44,369 nt of DNA from JBAXLO01 sp037134755 (lineage in GTDB: Bacteria > Bacteroidota > Bacteroidia > Bacteroidales > JACABE01): positions 1 to 44,369 of the forward strand of contig JBAXLO010000007.1 of NCBI GenBank assembly GCA_037134755.1, in the 5' to 3' direction. Below the pieces are notes generated by a model that saw nothing but the letters and a program-made list of their open reading frames with translations, was not told where the DNA came from and searched no databases. Of this stretch, positions 9,801 to 17,011 are shown in pieces (positions within the stretch are counted from its first letter, which is position 1; each line of letters opens with the position of its first letter). A program made the position numbers and the translations under genes.

Positions 9801-10676
9801 TAAAATTGTTTTAATTCCAGCTTCAACAATCATGTCAATATGCTTATCTTCTAATATTGTTTCTCTATCAATAATTACTTCCGTACGTTCTATAGAGACA
9901 ACTTCACCAGTATCCTCATCAACAAAATCTTCTATCCAAGCTCTAACTACTCTAGCTGCAAGTCTACTTCCAATAATTTTTTTAAGACCCGCTTTAGAAA
10001 CTTTAACTTCTTGTGCTAAATTAAATATTTCTAAAATATCTTTATCAGTTTCAAAACCAATTGCTCTTAATAATGTTGTGATAGGAAGTTTCTTTTTTCT
10101 ATCAATATAAGCATACATTACACTATTTATATCAGTTGTAAATTCCATCCAAGATCCTTTAAAAGGAATAATTCTTGCAGAATACAACTGTGTTCCATTA
10201 GCATGCATACTTGTACCAAAGAAAACACCTGGAGATCTATGTAATTGTGATACTACTACTCTTTCAGCGCCATTAACTACAAATGTTCCTTTTGGAGTCA
10301 TATAAGGAATCATTCCTAAATAAACATCTTGAATAATTGTTTCGAAATCCTCATGCTCCGGATCTGTACAATATAATTTTAATTTTGCTTTTAGAGGAAC
10401 ACTATATGTTAATCCTCTTTCAAGACATTCTTCAATAGAATATCTAGGAGGATCAATAAAATAATCTAAGAACTCTAATACGAAATTATTTCTTGCATCG
10501 GTTATTGGAAAATTTTCAGCAAAAACTTTAAATAAACCTTCATTAATTCTATTCTCTGGATTAGTTTCTAATTGAAAAAAATCTTGAAAAGATTTAATCT
10601 GAATATCGAGAAAATCTGGATATTCAGTATGAATAGTAGATGCAAAATTGATTTTTTGAATTGATTTTATTTCCAA
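6873..10676 (-). CDS. rpoB: DNA-directed RNA polymerase subunit beta
   Basis: The 1267-residue second-largest subunit of RNA polymerase. The rifampicin pocket (about residues 464-500, [20 protein letters not shown]) has the sensitive-type residues Q472, D475, H485 and S490, with Ala where E. coli has S522. The C-terminal hybrid- and clamp-binding motifs are present ([16 protein letters not shown], then [23 protein letters not shown]). A Lys/Asp-rich stretch near residues 935-1000 ([18 protein letters not shown]) fits the lineage-specific insertion seen in Bacteroidota RpoB. It is preceded by rplL, with a 121-base gap that contains a hairpin, and followed by rpoC. The frame is intact and no resistance-type substitution is apparent. 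Confidence 0.98.
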   Translation of the reverse strand: [1267 protein letters not shown]

Positions 10677-10729
10677 AATTGAAAAATTTTAAATGTAAAG
10701 AAAAATATTATTAATTTATATAAATAGCA

Positions 10730-10765
10730 AATAATAGGCTACTTGAAATCAAATAGCCTATTATT
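10730..10765 (-). promoter_or_regulatory. rplL-rpoB intergenic hairpin
   Basis: A perfect 12-bp stem (AATAATAGGCTA / TAGCCTATTATT) around a 12-nt loop, in the gap between rplL and rpoB. It has no adjoining U-run, so it is probably not a full terminator. In E. coli this junction holds an attenuator and an RNase III site. A comparable role in lowering rpoBC relative to ribosomal protein mRNA is inferred. Confidence 0.6.
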
Positions 10766-10797
10766 CGTGAGCAATTAATAGAGTATTAAACCTTCAT

Positions 10798-11175
10798 TTA
10801 TTTGATCTCAACTTCAGCTCCAGCTTCTTCTAGTTGTTTTTTTAGTGCTTCTGCTTCATCTTTAGAAACAGCTTCTTTTAATGGTTTTGGAGCAGCATCT
10901 ACTAATTCCTTAGCTTCTTTTAATCCTAAACTAGTTAATTCTTTAACTAACTTTACAACTGCTAATTTTTGTTGTCCTGCTGATTTTAATATAACATCAA
11001 ATTCAGTTTTTTCCTCAACAACATTACTTGCTGCACCAGAAGTTGGTGCTGCAACAGCCACAGAGGCAACTGCTGGTTCGATACCATATTCATCTTTTAA
11101 AATATCAGCTAATTCTTTTACTTCTTTAACTGTTAAATTAACTAATTGTTCTGCAAAAGCTTTTAAATCCGCCAT
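10798..11175 (-). CDS. rplL: 50S ribosomal protein L7/L12
   Basis: The 125-residue stalk protein of the large ribosomal subunit, present in several copies and recruiting translation GTPases. The N-terminal dimerisation helix region (ADLKAFAEQLVNLTVKEVKELADIL) is followed by an Ala/Val-rich flexible hinge (VASVAVAAPTSGAAS). The C-terminal factor-binding domain has the conserved helix KLAVVKLVKELTSLGLKEAKELVDAAPKPLKE. Length is typical. It sits 55 bases after rplJ, whose product L10 anchors it, and before rpoB. The start at 11175 is well supported. An antisense frame of 134 codons over the same span is a by-product of the low-complexity composition. Confidence 0.97.
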   Translation of the reverse strand: MADLKAFAEQLVNLTVKEVKELADILKDEYGIEPAVASVAVAAPTSGAASNVVEEKTEFDVILKSAGQQKLAVVKLVKELTSLGLKEAKELVDAAPKPLKEAVSKDEAEALKKQLEEAGAEVEIK

Positions 11176-11230
11176 TTTATTTTGTTTTAATTTGTTTTTA
11201 ATTTAAATTATTAATTTTTTAATAAACATT

Positions 11231-11752
11231 TTATTCAGGTCTATCTGATAATGTTTCAAGTATACCACTTAATTTTTCCCCACCACTTTTTAAAGCAGAA
11301 ATCACATTGTTTAAAGGTGATTGAAGTGTTCCTATAATTTCACCAATTAATTCATTCTTTGATTTAACATTTACTAATGTATCAAGCTGATCATCTCCAA
11401 TGTAGAAACATTCTTCTACAAAAGCACCTTTTAAAATTGGTTTTTGTGAATTACCTCTAAACTCCCTAATTAATTTTGCAGGAATATTATTTACTTCAGC
11501 TAACATTAATGAAGTAGGTCCTTTCATAACTGAAAATAATTCAGTGAAATCTCTTCCTGTTTCTGCTAATGCTTTTTTAAGTAAAGTGTTTTTAACTACT
11601 ATCAACTTTACATCTCTTCTAAAACAAAATCTTCTTAATTTACTAGTATTAACAGAATCAAGATCTGATATATCTGTTATGTAAACATTACTATATTTAG
11701 AAATTTGTTTCGATAGAGATTTTACAAGTTGACCCTTTTCTTCTTTTTTCAT
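11231..11752 (-). CDS. rplJ: 50S ribosomal protein L10
   Basis: The 173-residue base of the ribosomal stalk, which binds 23S rRNA through its N-terminal domain and L7/L12 dimers through its C-terminal helix. The start MKKEEKGQLVKSLSKQISKYSNVYITDISDLDS and the central LRRFCFRRDVKLIVVKNTLLKKAL are typical of L10. The C-terminal segment about residues 135-165 (GTLQSPLNNVISALKSGGEKLSGILETL) is the stalk helix. It lies 29 bases behind rplA and 55 before rplL, in the standard rplKAJL order. No long leader separates rplA from rplJ, so the L10 autoregulatory site known in E. coli is not evident here. Confidence 0.96.
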   Translation of the reverse strand: MKKEEKGQLVKSLSKQISKYSNVYITDISDLDSVNTSKLRRFCFRRDVKLIVVKNTLLKKALAETGRDFTELFSVMKGPTSLMLAEVNNIPAKLIREFRGNSQKPILKGAFVEECFYIGDDQLDTLVNVKSKNELIGEIIGTLQSPLNNVISALKSGGEKLSGILETLSDRPE

Positions 11753-11781
11753 AGTTATTTTTCTTTTAAAGAAAATTTATT

Positions 11782-12477
11782 TTATAAAGTTATAGATTTA
11801 GGTTCAACCTTAATACCTGGACTCATAGTACTAGAAACATAAATGCTTTTTACATATGTACCCTTTGCAGCAGCTGGTTTAAGTTTTAGTACCATCAGAA
11901 TTAATTCCTTGGCATTTTCAACTATTTTCTGATTTTCAAAAGATACTTTAGCAACACCTGAATGTATAATACCAAATTTATCAACCTTAAAATCAATTTT
12001 CCCAGCTTTGACTTCATTAACAGCTTTACCTATTTCCATTGTAACAGTACCAGTTTTTGGATTAGGCATTAATCCTCTTGGTCCTAAAATTTTACCTAAC
12101 GCTCCTACTTTTGGCATGACATTAGGTGTTGTAATAATGACATCGATGTCAGTCCAACCACCTTTAATTTTATCAATATATTCATCAAGCCCGTAGTAAT
12201 CAGCTCCAGCTGCTTTAGCTTCGTCTTCTTTATCAGGAGTACATAATACTAGAACTCTAATTGTTTTTCCAGTTCCATGTGGTAATGTTACAATACCTCT
12301 AACCATCTGATTTGCTTTTCTTGGATCAACACCTAATCTAATATCTACATCTACAGAAGAATCAAATTTAGTATTGGAAATTTCTTTCACAATTTTAATT
12401 GCTTCTTCAATAGAATATATTCCTGATTTATCAAATTTGCTTAAAGCTTCTTTCCTTTTCTTTGTTAATTTAACCAT
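11782..12477 (-). CDS. rplA: 50S ribosomal protein L1
   Basis: A 231-residue protein of the L1 stalk, which helps E-site tRNA leave the ribosome. The start MVKLTKKRKEALSKFDKSGIYSIEEAI and the family signatures VDVDIRLGVDPRKANQMVRG, LPHGTGKTIRVLVL and KILGPRGLMPNPKTGTVT are all present. Length is standard. It follows rplK by 53 bases. L1 homologues commonly repress their own operon by binding an mRNA copy of the rRNA site. I could not find a clear mimic near rplK by eye. Confidence 0.97.
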   Translation of the reverse strand: MVKLTKKRKEALSKFDKSGIYSIEEAIKIVKEISNTKFDSSVDVDIRLGVDPRKANQMVRGIVTLPHGTGKTIRVLVLCTPDKEDEAKAAGADYYGLDEYIDKIKGGWTDIDVIITTPNVMPKVGALGKILGPRGLMPNPKTGTVTMEIGKAVNEVKAGKIDFKVDKFGIIHSGVAKVSFENQKIVENAKELILMVLKLKPAAAKGTYVKSIYVSSTMSPGIKVEPKSITL

Positions 12478-12530
12478 TACGCGTTATATTAAATTGTTTG
12501 AATTTAATAATGTATAACTACATTATTTAC

Positions 12531-12974
12531 TTATTCTGCAAAAGGATTATCCCCTTTTATCAAAACACCCATACTTCTTGCAGTACCTGCAACAATACTC
12601 ATAGCAGATTCTAAAGTAAAACAGTTTAAATCAATTAATTTTGATTCAGCTATTTTATTTATCTGTTCCCAAGAAATGGTTGCAATCTTATTTCTATTAG
12701 GTTCGCTAGAACCCTTTTTTATACTTGCTGCTTCCATTATTTGAACTGCTACAGGAGGAGTTTTAATTACAAAATCAAAAGATTTATCCTTGTATACAGT
12801 AATTATAACCGGAATAATTTTACCCGCACTTTCTTGAGTACGTGCATTAAATTGTTTGCAAAATTCCATAATATTTACACCTTTTGAACCTAAAGCTGGT
12901 CCTACAGGTGGTGATGGATTTGCAGCACCTCCTTTAATTTGTAATTTAATAATACCACTAACTTCTTTTGCCAT
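12531..12974 (-). CDS. rplK: 50S ribosomal protein L11
   Basis: A 147-residue protein of the GTPase-associated centre that binds 23S rRNA. The N-terminal domain carries the Pro-rich GGAANPSPPVGPALGSKGVNIMEFCKQFNART. The C-terminal rRNA-binding domain carries SMGVLIKGDNP near the end, where the family has MGI/V-x-V/I-x-G. It follows nusG by 49 bases. The length and start (MAKEVSGIIKLQIKGG) are normal. Confidence 0.97.
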   Translation of the reverse strand: MAKEVSGIIKLQIKGGAANPSPPVGPALGSKGVNIMEFCKQFNARTQESAGKIIPVIITVYKDKSFDFVIKTPPVAVQIMEAASIKKGSSEPNRNKIATISWEQINKIAESKLIDLNCFTLESAMSIVAGTARSMGVLIKGDNPFAE

Positions 12975-13023
12975 TTTACTTAATTACTTAAAATTTATAA
13001 ATTTAAGCTATGTTTTTATTTAA

Positions 13024-13566
13024 TTATTCTTTTTCAACTTGCATAAAACTTAATTCTAAAGGTGTCTTTCTACCAAAAATTTTCACCATTACTTTAAGTT
13101 TCTTTTTCTCTTCATTAACTTCTTCAATTATTCCACTAAAGCTATTAAATGGTCCATCGATTACTTTAACAGATTCTCCTATTATAAAAGGATCATTTAA
13201 TTCTTCTCCTTGATCTGATAATTCATCAACTTTCCCTAATATTCTATTAACTTCAGAAACTCTCATTGCTTCAGGTTCTCCATTTGATCCTAGAAATCCT
13301 ATCACATTTGGTATACTCTTTATAATGTGAGTAATTTCGCCAATTAAAAATGCTTCAATTAATACATAACCTGGAAGATAATTTCTTTCTTTGCTAATTT
13401 TCTTTCCTTTTCTTACAGAATATACTTTTTCTGTAGGTATTAAAACTTGAGAAATATAGTCTTGAAGATTGAGGCGGCTAATCTCACTAATCATGTATTC
13501 TTTTACTTTTCTTTCTTTTCCACTAATCGCCCTTACAACATACCATTTTTTAACTTGTTCTATCAT
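13024..13566 (-). CDS. nusG: Transcription termination/antitermination protein NusG
   Basis: A 180-residue elongation factor that binds the RNA polymerase clamp and links transcription to Rho or the ribosome. The NGN domain starts with KKWYVVRAISGKERKVKEYM (family W-Y-V-V-x-x-x-S-G-x-E) and continues to LLPGYVLIEA. The C-terminal KOW domain (about residues 125-178) contains GESVKVIDGPFNSFSGIIEEVNEEKKKLKVMVKIFGRKTPLEL. It lies between secE (132-base gap) and rplK. The gap to secE contains only a weak 6-bp hairpin at 13645-13663. A single-copy housekeeping NusG is much more likely than a specialised paralogue, given the context. Confidence 0.95.
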   Translation of the reverse strand: MIEQVKKWYVVRAISGKERKVKEYMISEISRLNLQDYISQVLIPTEKVYSVRKGKKISKERNYLPGYVLIEAFLIGEITHIIKSIPNVIGFLGSNGEPEAMRVSEVNRILGKVDELSDQGEELNDPFIIGESVKVIDGPFNSFSGIIEEVNEEKKKLKVMVKIFGRKTPLELSFMQVEKE

Positions 13567-13698
13567 ACCTTTTGTAAAATTGGCAAGAATAATAAAAAAT
13601 AAAAATAAATTGATTTAAATCTTTTTTTTCAAAACTAACTTCAAAAGACACTTATTATGTCTTAAGGGAAGCAAGATATTTTTGAAATAAAAAAAGTA

Positions 13699-13917
13699 TT
13701 AATTAAAAAAACTATAAAAATAACCTAATAGGCCTTTCCATATTAAATCTGGATGTGCCCCAAATAAAATATCCATTCCAAATACAACTAAAGCTATTAT
13801 TAACGATGCTATTGAAACTACAATAGCACTATTTTGTAATTCACTCCACGTTGGCCATGATACCTTATTCATAAGTTCGTCATAGCTCTCTTTAATATAA
13901 TCTACTACTTTTGACAT
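13699..13917 (-). CDS. secE: Preprotein translocase subunit SecE
   Basis: A 72-residue single-span membrane protein of the SecYEG channel. The amphipathic N-terminal part YIKESYDELMNKVSWPTWSELQ holds the conserved K-V-x-W-P-x-x-x-E motif. It is followed by one transmembrane helix, about residues 30-50 (SAIVVSIASLIIALVVFGMDILF). The short C-terminal tail ends GYFYSFFN. The short form (no extra N-terminal helices) is normal outside Enterobacteria. It is placed between tRNA-Trp and nusG, the near-universal arrangement. Confidence 0.95.
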   Translation of the reverse strand: MSKVVDYIKESYDELMNKVSWPTWSELQNSAIVVSIASLIIALVVFGMDILFGAHPDLIWKGLLGYFYSFFN

Positions 13918-13933
13918 TAAATCTAAATATTTG

Positions 13934-14006
13934 CACGGGTGGAAGGACTTGAACCCTCAGCCAATGGTTTTGGAGACCACTACTCTACCAATTGAGCTAC
14001 ACCCGT
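13934..14006 (-). tRNA. tRNA-Trp (anticodon CCA)
   Basis: The minus strand folds into a standard 73-nt cloverleaf: acceptor ACGGGTG / CACCCGT, D-arm GCTC...GAGT, anticodon loop CTCCAAA (anticodon CCA), and T-arm GAGGG TTCAAGT CCTTC. The discriminator is G and no CCA tail is encoded. It lies between tuf and secE and is probably cut from the same transcript. Confidence 0.95.
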
Positions 14007-14050
14007 AATTAAACTGATAAAGAAATTTAATCTTTATCAGTTAATATAAA

Positions 14051-15238
14051 TTAATCTAAAATTTCTGTTACCTGACCTGCACCAACAGTTCTACCACCTT
14101 CACGAATTGCAAAATTTAAATTTAAATTTAATGCAATTTCTGAAATTAATTCTACTGTTACAGTTAAGTTATCGCCTGGCATTACCATTTCTACACCTTC
14201 TGGTAAAATAATTTCTCCAGTAACATCTGTAGTTCTAAAATAAAATTGAGGACGATATTTATTGTGAAAAGGAGTATGACGTCCACCTTCTTCTTTCTTT
14301 AAAATAACTACAGCAGCTTTAAAACTTTTATGTGGTTTTACTGAACCTGGTTTCCCAATTACCATTCCTCTACGAATAGCTTCTTTGTCGATACCTCTTA
14401 ATAATAAACCAACATTATCACCAGCTTCGCCTCTATCTAATATTTTTCTGAACATTTCAACACCAGTAACAACTGATTTTAATTTTTCAGCTCCCATACC
14501 GATAATATCAACGGGATCACCTGAATTAATTACACCTGTTTCTATTCTACCAGTTGCAACTGTTCCTCTTCCTGTAATTGAAAAAACATCTTCAACAGGC
14601 ATTAGGAATTCTTTATCGATTGCTCTTGGAGGTAATGGAATATAAGTATCAACAGCTTCCATTAATTCCATTATTTTTTCAACCCATTTTGGTTCTTTGT
14701 TTAAACCACCTAAAGCTGAACCTTGAATAACAGGAGTATTATCACCATCAAAACCATAGAAACTTAAAAGTTCCCTGATTTCCATTTCAACAAGCTCTAA
14801 CAATTCTGGATCATCTACTAAGTCGACTTTATTCATAAAAACAACTAACTTAGGAACTCCAACCTGACGTGCTAGTAAAATATGTTCACGTGTTTGTGGC
14901 ATAGGTCCGTCAGTAGCAGCAACTACTAAAATAGCTCCATCCATTTGAGCAGCACCAGTTACCATGTTTTTAACATAATCAGCATGTCCTGGACAATCAA
15001 CATGTGCATAATGACGAGCAGCGGTTGAATATTCAATGTGAGCTGTGTTAATTGTAATCCCTCTCTCTTTTTCTTCTGGAGCATTATCAATTGAATCAAA
15101 TGATCTGAATTCTGATAATCCAGCATCAGCTAATACTAGAGTAATAGCCGCAGTTAAAGTTGTTTTACCATGGTCAACATGACCAATTGTTCCTACATTT
15201 ACATGTGGTTTGGAACGATCGAATTTTTCTTTTGCCAT
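14051..15238 (-). CDS. tuf: Translation elongation factor Tu
   Basis: The 395-residue GTPase that delivers aminoacyl-tRNA to the ribosome. The P-loop GHVDHGKTTL is near residue 19, switch I has EKERGITINTAH, and DCPGHADYVKNM, NKVDLVDD and GSAL complete the G-domain. Domains 2 and 3 follow (EDVFSITGRGTVATGRIETG and GGRHTPFHNKYRPQFYFRTTDVTG). Length is typical. It is flanked by four tRNA genes upstream and tRNA-Trp downstream, and probably heads the secE-nusG-rpl-rpo transcript. Only one copy is in this window. Confidence 0.98.
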   Translation of the reverse strand: MAKEKFDRSKPHVNVGTIGHVDHGKTTLTAAITLVLADAGLSEFRSFDSIDNAPEEKERGITINTAHIEYSTAARHYAHVDCPGHADYVKNMVTGAAQMDGAILVVAATDGPMPQTREHILLARQVGVPKLVVFMNKVDLVDDPELLELVEMEIRELLSFYGFDGDNTPVIQGSALGGLNKEPKWVEKIMELMEAVDTYIPLPPRAIDKEFLMPVEDVFSITGRGTVATGRIETGVINSGDPVDIIGMGAEKLKSVVTGVEMFRKILDRGEAGDNVGLLLRGIDKEAIRRGMVIGKPGSVKPHKSFKAAVVILKKEEGGRHTPFHNKYRPQFYFRTTDVTGEIILPEGVEMVMPGDNLTVTVELISEIALNLNLNFAIREGGRTVGAGQVTEILD

Positions 15239-15300
15239 ATAATTTTTTTATTAGGTGTTTACTATTTATAATTATTGTTTAAAATATTTTTAATTTAAAG

Positions 15301-15372
15301 AGCCATTGACGAGAGTTGAACTCGTGACCCCTTCCTTACCAAGGAAGTGCTCTACCTCTGAGCTACAACGGC
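15301..15372 (-). tRNA. tRNA-Thr (anticodon GGT)
   Basis: A 72-nt cloverleaf on the minus strand: acceptor GCCGTTG / CAATGGC (with one G-U pair), anticodon stem CTTCC/GGAAG enclosing TTGGTAA (anticodon GGT), and T-arm with GTTCAAC. No encoded CCA. It is the last of four tRNA genes before tuf. Confidence 0.93.
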
Positions 15373-15383
15373 TTTAAAAAAAG

Positions 15384-15456
15384 AGCGGAAGACGGGGCTC
15401 GAACCCGCCACCTAAAGCTTGGAAGGCTTTCGCTCTACCAAATGAGCTACTTCCGC
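15384..15456 (-). tRNA. tRNA-Gly (anticodon TCC)
   Basis: A 73-nt cloverleaf: acceptor GCGGAAG / CTTCCGC, anticodon stem AAAGC/GCTTT with loop CTTCCAA (anticodon TCC), and T-arm GGCGGGTTCGAGCCCCG. No encoded CCA. It is 11 bases upstream of tRNA-Thr(GGT). Confidence 0.94.
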
Positions 15457-15462
15457 ATTTTG

Positions 15463-15544
15463 TGGGGAGAGGAGGATTCGAACCTCCGAAGGCTGCGCCA
15501 ACAGATTTACAGTCTGTCCCATTTGACCGCTCTGGTATCTCCCC
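15463..15544 (-). tRNA. tRNA-Tyr (anticodon GTA)
   Basis: An 82-nt class II tRNA: acceptor GGGGAGA / TCTCCCC, anticodon loop CTGTAAA (anticodon GTA), a long variable arm (GGCGCAGCC), and T-arm GGAGGTTCGAATCCTCC. The discriminator is A. It is separated by 6 bases from tRNA-Gly. Confidence 0.95.
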
Positions 15545-15559
15545 AAAATTCAAAAAAAG

Positions 15560-15633
15560 AGCCGATGGAGGGATTCGAACCCCCGACCAGCTGATTACAA
15601 ATCAGCTGCTCTGGCCAACTGAGCTACATCGGC
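15560..15633 (-). tRNA. tRNA-Thr (anticodon TGT)
   Basis: A 74-nt cloverleaf: acceptor GCCGATG / CATCGGC, anticodon stem CTGAT/ATCAG around TTGTAAT (anticodon TGT), and T-arm with GGTTCGAATCC. It is the first gene after the operon promoter, about 40 bases from the predicted transcription start. Confidence 0.95.
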
Positions 15634-15683
15634 AATTATTTTAGGCTAATTTTCAAATTAAAATTCCTTTTTGAAAAGGACTG

Positions 15684-15714
15684 CAAAAGTATAAATAATT
15701 TTTGAATTGACAAA
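15684..15714 (-). promoter_or_regulatory. Promoter of the tRNA-tuf-secE-nusG-rpl-rpo operon
   Basis: On the minus strand the sequence reads TTTG, exactly 19 bases, then TACTTTTG. This is a perfect match to the primary sigma promoter known from Bacteroidota (TTTG-N19-TAnnTTTG). It lies 50 bases upstream of tRNA-Thr(TGT) and is the best promoter in the window, fitting the need for very high expression. Confidence 0.85.
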
Positions 15715-15735
15715 TTATTTTATGCTTTTTTTTAA

Positions 15736-16035
15736 TTATATTCCTTTTATTTTTTCTTTTTGTTTTATAAGTTGTGTGCGTAATGCATCAACTACATGAT
15801 CTACCGATTCTTCAAATGTCTTACTTTGCTTTTTTGCAAATAATTCACTTCCTGAAATTAATAATTTAATTTCAGCAACTTTATTATTATGATCTTCTGC
15901 ATTATCTAACTTTAAAGTTACTTCGCTATTAATGACACCATTATAATGGCTTGACAATTTATTAACTTTATCTAAAATAAAATCTTCTAAACGTTTATCT
16001 GTCTTAAATTTTACAGAATTAATAGTTATTTTCAT
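15736..16035 (-). CDS. hpf: Short ribosome hibernation-promoting factor (HPF/RaiA family)
   Basis: A 99-residue protein of the HPF/YfiA superfamily, which binds the small ribosomal subunit at the tRNA/mRNA sites during slow growth. The pattern KITINSVKFKTDKRLEDFILDKVNKLSSHYNGVINSEVTLKL and the later VAEIKLLISGSELFAKKQSKTFEESVDHVVDALRTQLIKQKEKI fit the beta-alpha-beta-beta-beta-alpha fold. It lacks the C-terminal dimerisation domain of long HPF, so it is the short form. The first 17 bases overlap the end of the xerC-like gene, which means the two are translated from one mRNA (rpsU-xerC-hpf). Two of the three genes are ribosome-related. Confidence 0.88.
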   Translation of the reverse strand: MKITINSVKFKTDKRLEDFILDKVNKLSSHYNGVINSEVTLKLDNAEDHNNKVAEIKLLISGSELFAKKQSKTFEESVDHVVDALRTQLIKQKEKIKGI

Positions 16036-16936
16036 TGATTCCTCCTTTTTTTGCCTTTGGATGGGCTTGTTTATAAACTTTTTTTAAATTCTCAATTGAA
16101 TTATGAGTGTATATTTGTGTTGCTAATAAATTAGAGTGTCCTAATAATTCTTTTATTGTATTAATATCAGAACCATTATTAAGCATATGAGTAGCAAATG
16201 TATGCCTAAGAATGTGAGGACTCTTTTTATTTATTGTAACTACACTACTAAGATAATAAAAAACTATATTATATACAAATTTTGAATGCATTTTTTTTCC
16301 GTTTTCTTTCAAAAAAAGAAAATTATCAATCTTTAAGTCTGTAAATATTTCATTTTTAATTACAATGTATTTAGCAACTATTTTTCTCAAAGAACTATTT
16401 ATAGGTATTATCCTTTCTTTATTTCCTTTTCCTAAAACTTTAAGAGATAAATTTACTAAATCCAAATCCTTTTCTTTAATATTAATCAATTCTGAAAGTC
16501 GTATTCCTGTTAAATAAAACAATTCAATTATCAATTGGTTTCTCTTTTCTGAGAATCCTTTTCCTAATTTCATATTATTAAGCAAATTATTTAATTTACT
16601 TTCTTCAATAAAAGAGGGTAAACTCTTAACTGATTTTGGTGAAATTACTTTATTTAAAGGATTAATTTTGACAATTGTATTTTTAAGTAGGAACTTATAA
16701 TATGATTTTAATGAAGATAATTTCCTTTGAATGCTTATTGGTTTTAACCCTGCTTCCATTAACTCCACAATCCAAGACCTAATCATAAAATGTGTTATAG
16801 CTTCTAAATCTTGGTCACCATAATTACTTTTTATATATAAAAAGAATCGTTCTAAATCATTTTGATATGCTATTAAAGTATTAAAGGAATATCTTTTTTG
16901 AAACCTTAAATAGTTAATAAATTCATTAATAAGCAT
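16019..16936 (-). CDS. xerC: Tyrosine recombinase, XerC type
   Basis: A 305-residue site-specific recombinase. The N-terminal SAM-like core-binding domain covers about residues 1-90. The catalytic domain has all expected residues: R146 (TGIRLSEL), K170 (LGKGNKERIIP), H241 and R244 (HILRHTFATHML), H267 (LLGHSNL) and the nucleophile Y276 (TQIYTH). Length and the housekeeping context (between rpsU and hpf, no att sites, no cargo) point to a chromosome-dimer-resolution XerC/XerD protein rather than a mobile-element integrase. Which of the two Xer partners it is cannot be settled from motifs alone. A terminator-like hairpin ends exactly at its start codon, which should reduce its expression relative to rpsU. 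Confidence 0.88.
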   Translation of the reverse strand: MLINEFINYLRFQKRYSFNTLIAYQNDLERFFLYIKSNYGDQDLEAITHFMIRSWIVELMEAGLKPISIQRKLSSLKSYYKFLLKNTIVKINPLNKVISPKSVKSLPSFIEESKLNNLLNNMKLGKGFSEKRNQLIIELFYLTGIRLSELINIKEKDLDLVNLSLKVLGKGNKERIIPINSSLRKIVAKYIVIKNEIFTDLKIDNFLFLKENGKKMHSKFVYNIVFYYLSSVVTINKKSPHILRHTFATHMLNNGSDINTIKELLGHSNLLATQIYTHNSIENLKKVYKQAHPKAKKGGINENNY

Positions 16937-16984
16937 AAAAAAGGAAAATTTGAATTACAATTAAAATTATATCAAATTTTCCTT
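16937..16984 (-). terminator. Terminator or attenuator between rpsU and xerC
   Basis: A perfect 13-bp stem (AAGGAAAATTTGA / TCAAATTTTCCTT) has an 18-nt loop and is followed on the minus strand by six U. The U-run touches the xerC ATG (16934-16936). It would end most rpsU transcripts and let a fraction continue into xerC-hpf. It could also hide the xerC translation start. Confidence 0.75.
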
Positions 16985-17011
16985 AAAACTTAATTATTGA
17001 TTTTCAAAAAC

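Noticed and set aside
15462..15644. 60-codon plus-strand open frame (starts MGRGGFEPP)
   Set aside because: It is the antisense reading of the tRNA-Tyr and tRNA-Thr genes, a well-known false protein in tRNA clusters.
16019..16936. Integrase of a mobile element
   Set aside because: The gene sits between rpsU and hpf, overlaps hpf, and has no att-like repeats or cargo genes, although four tRNA genes are close by. XerC is the simpler reading.
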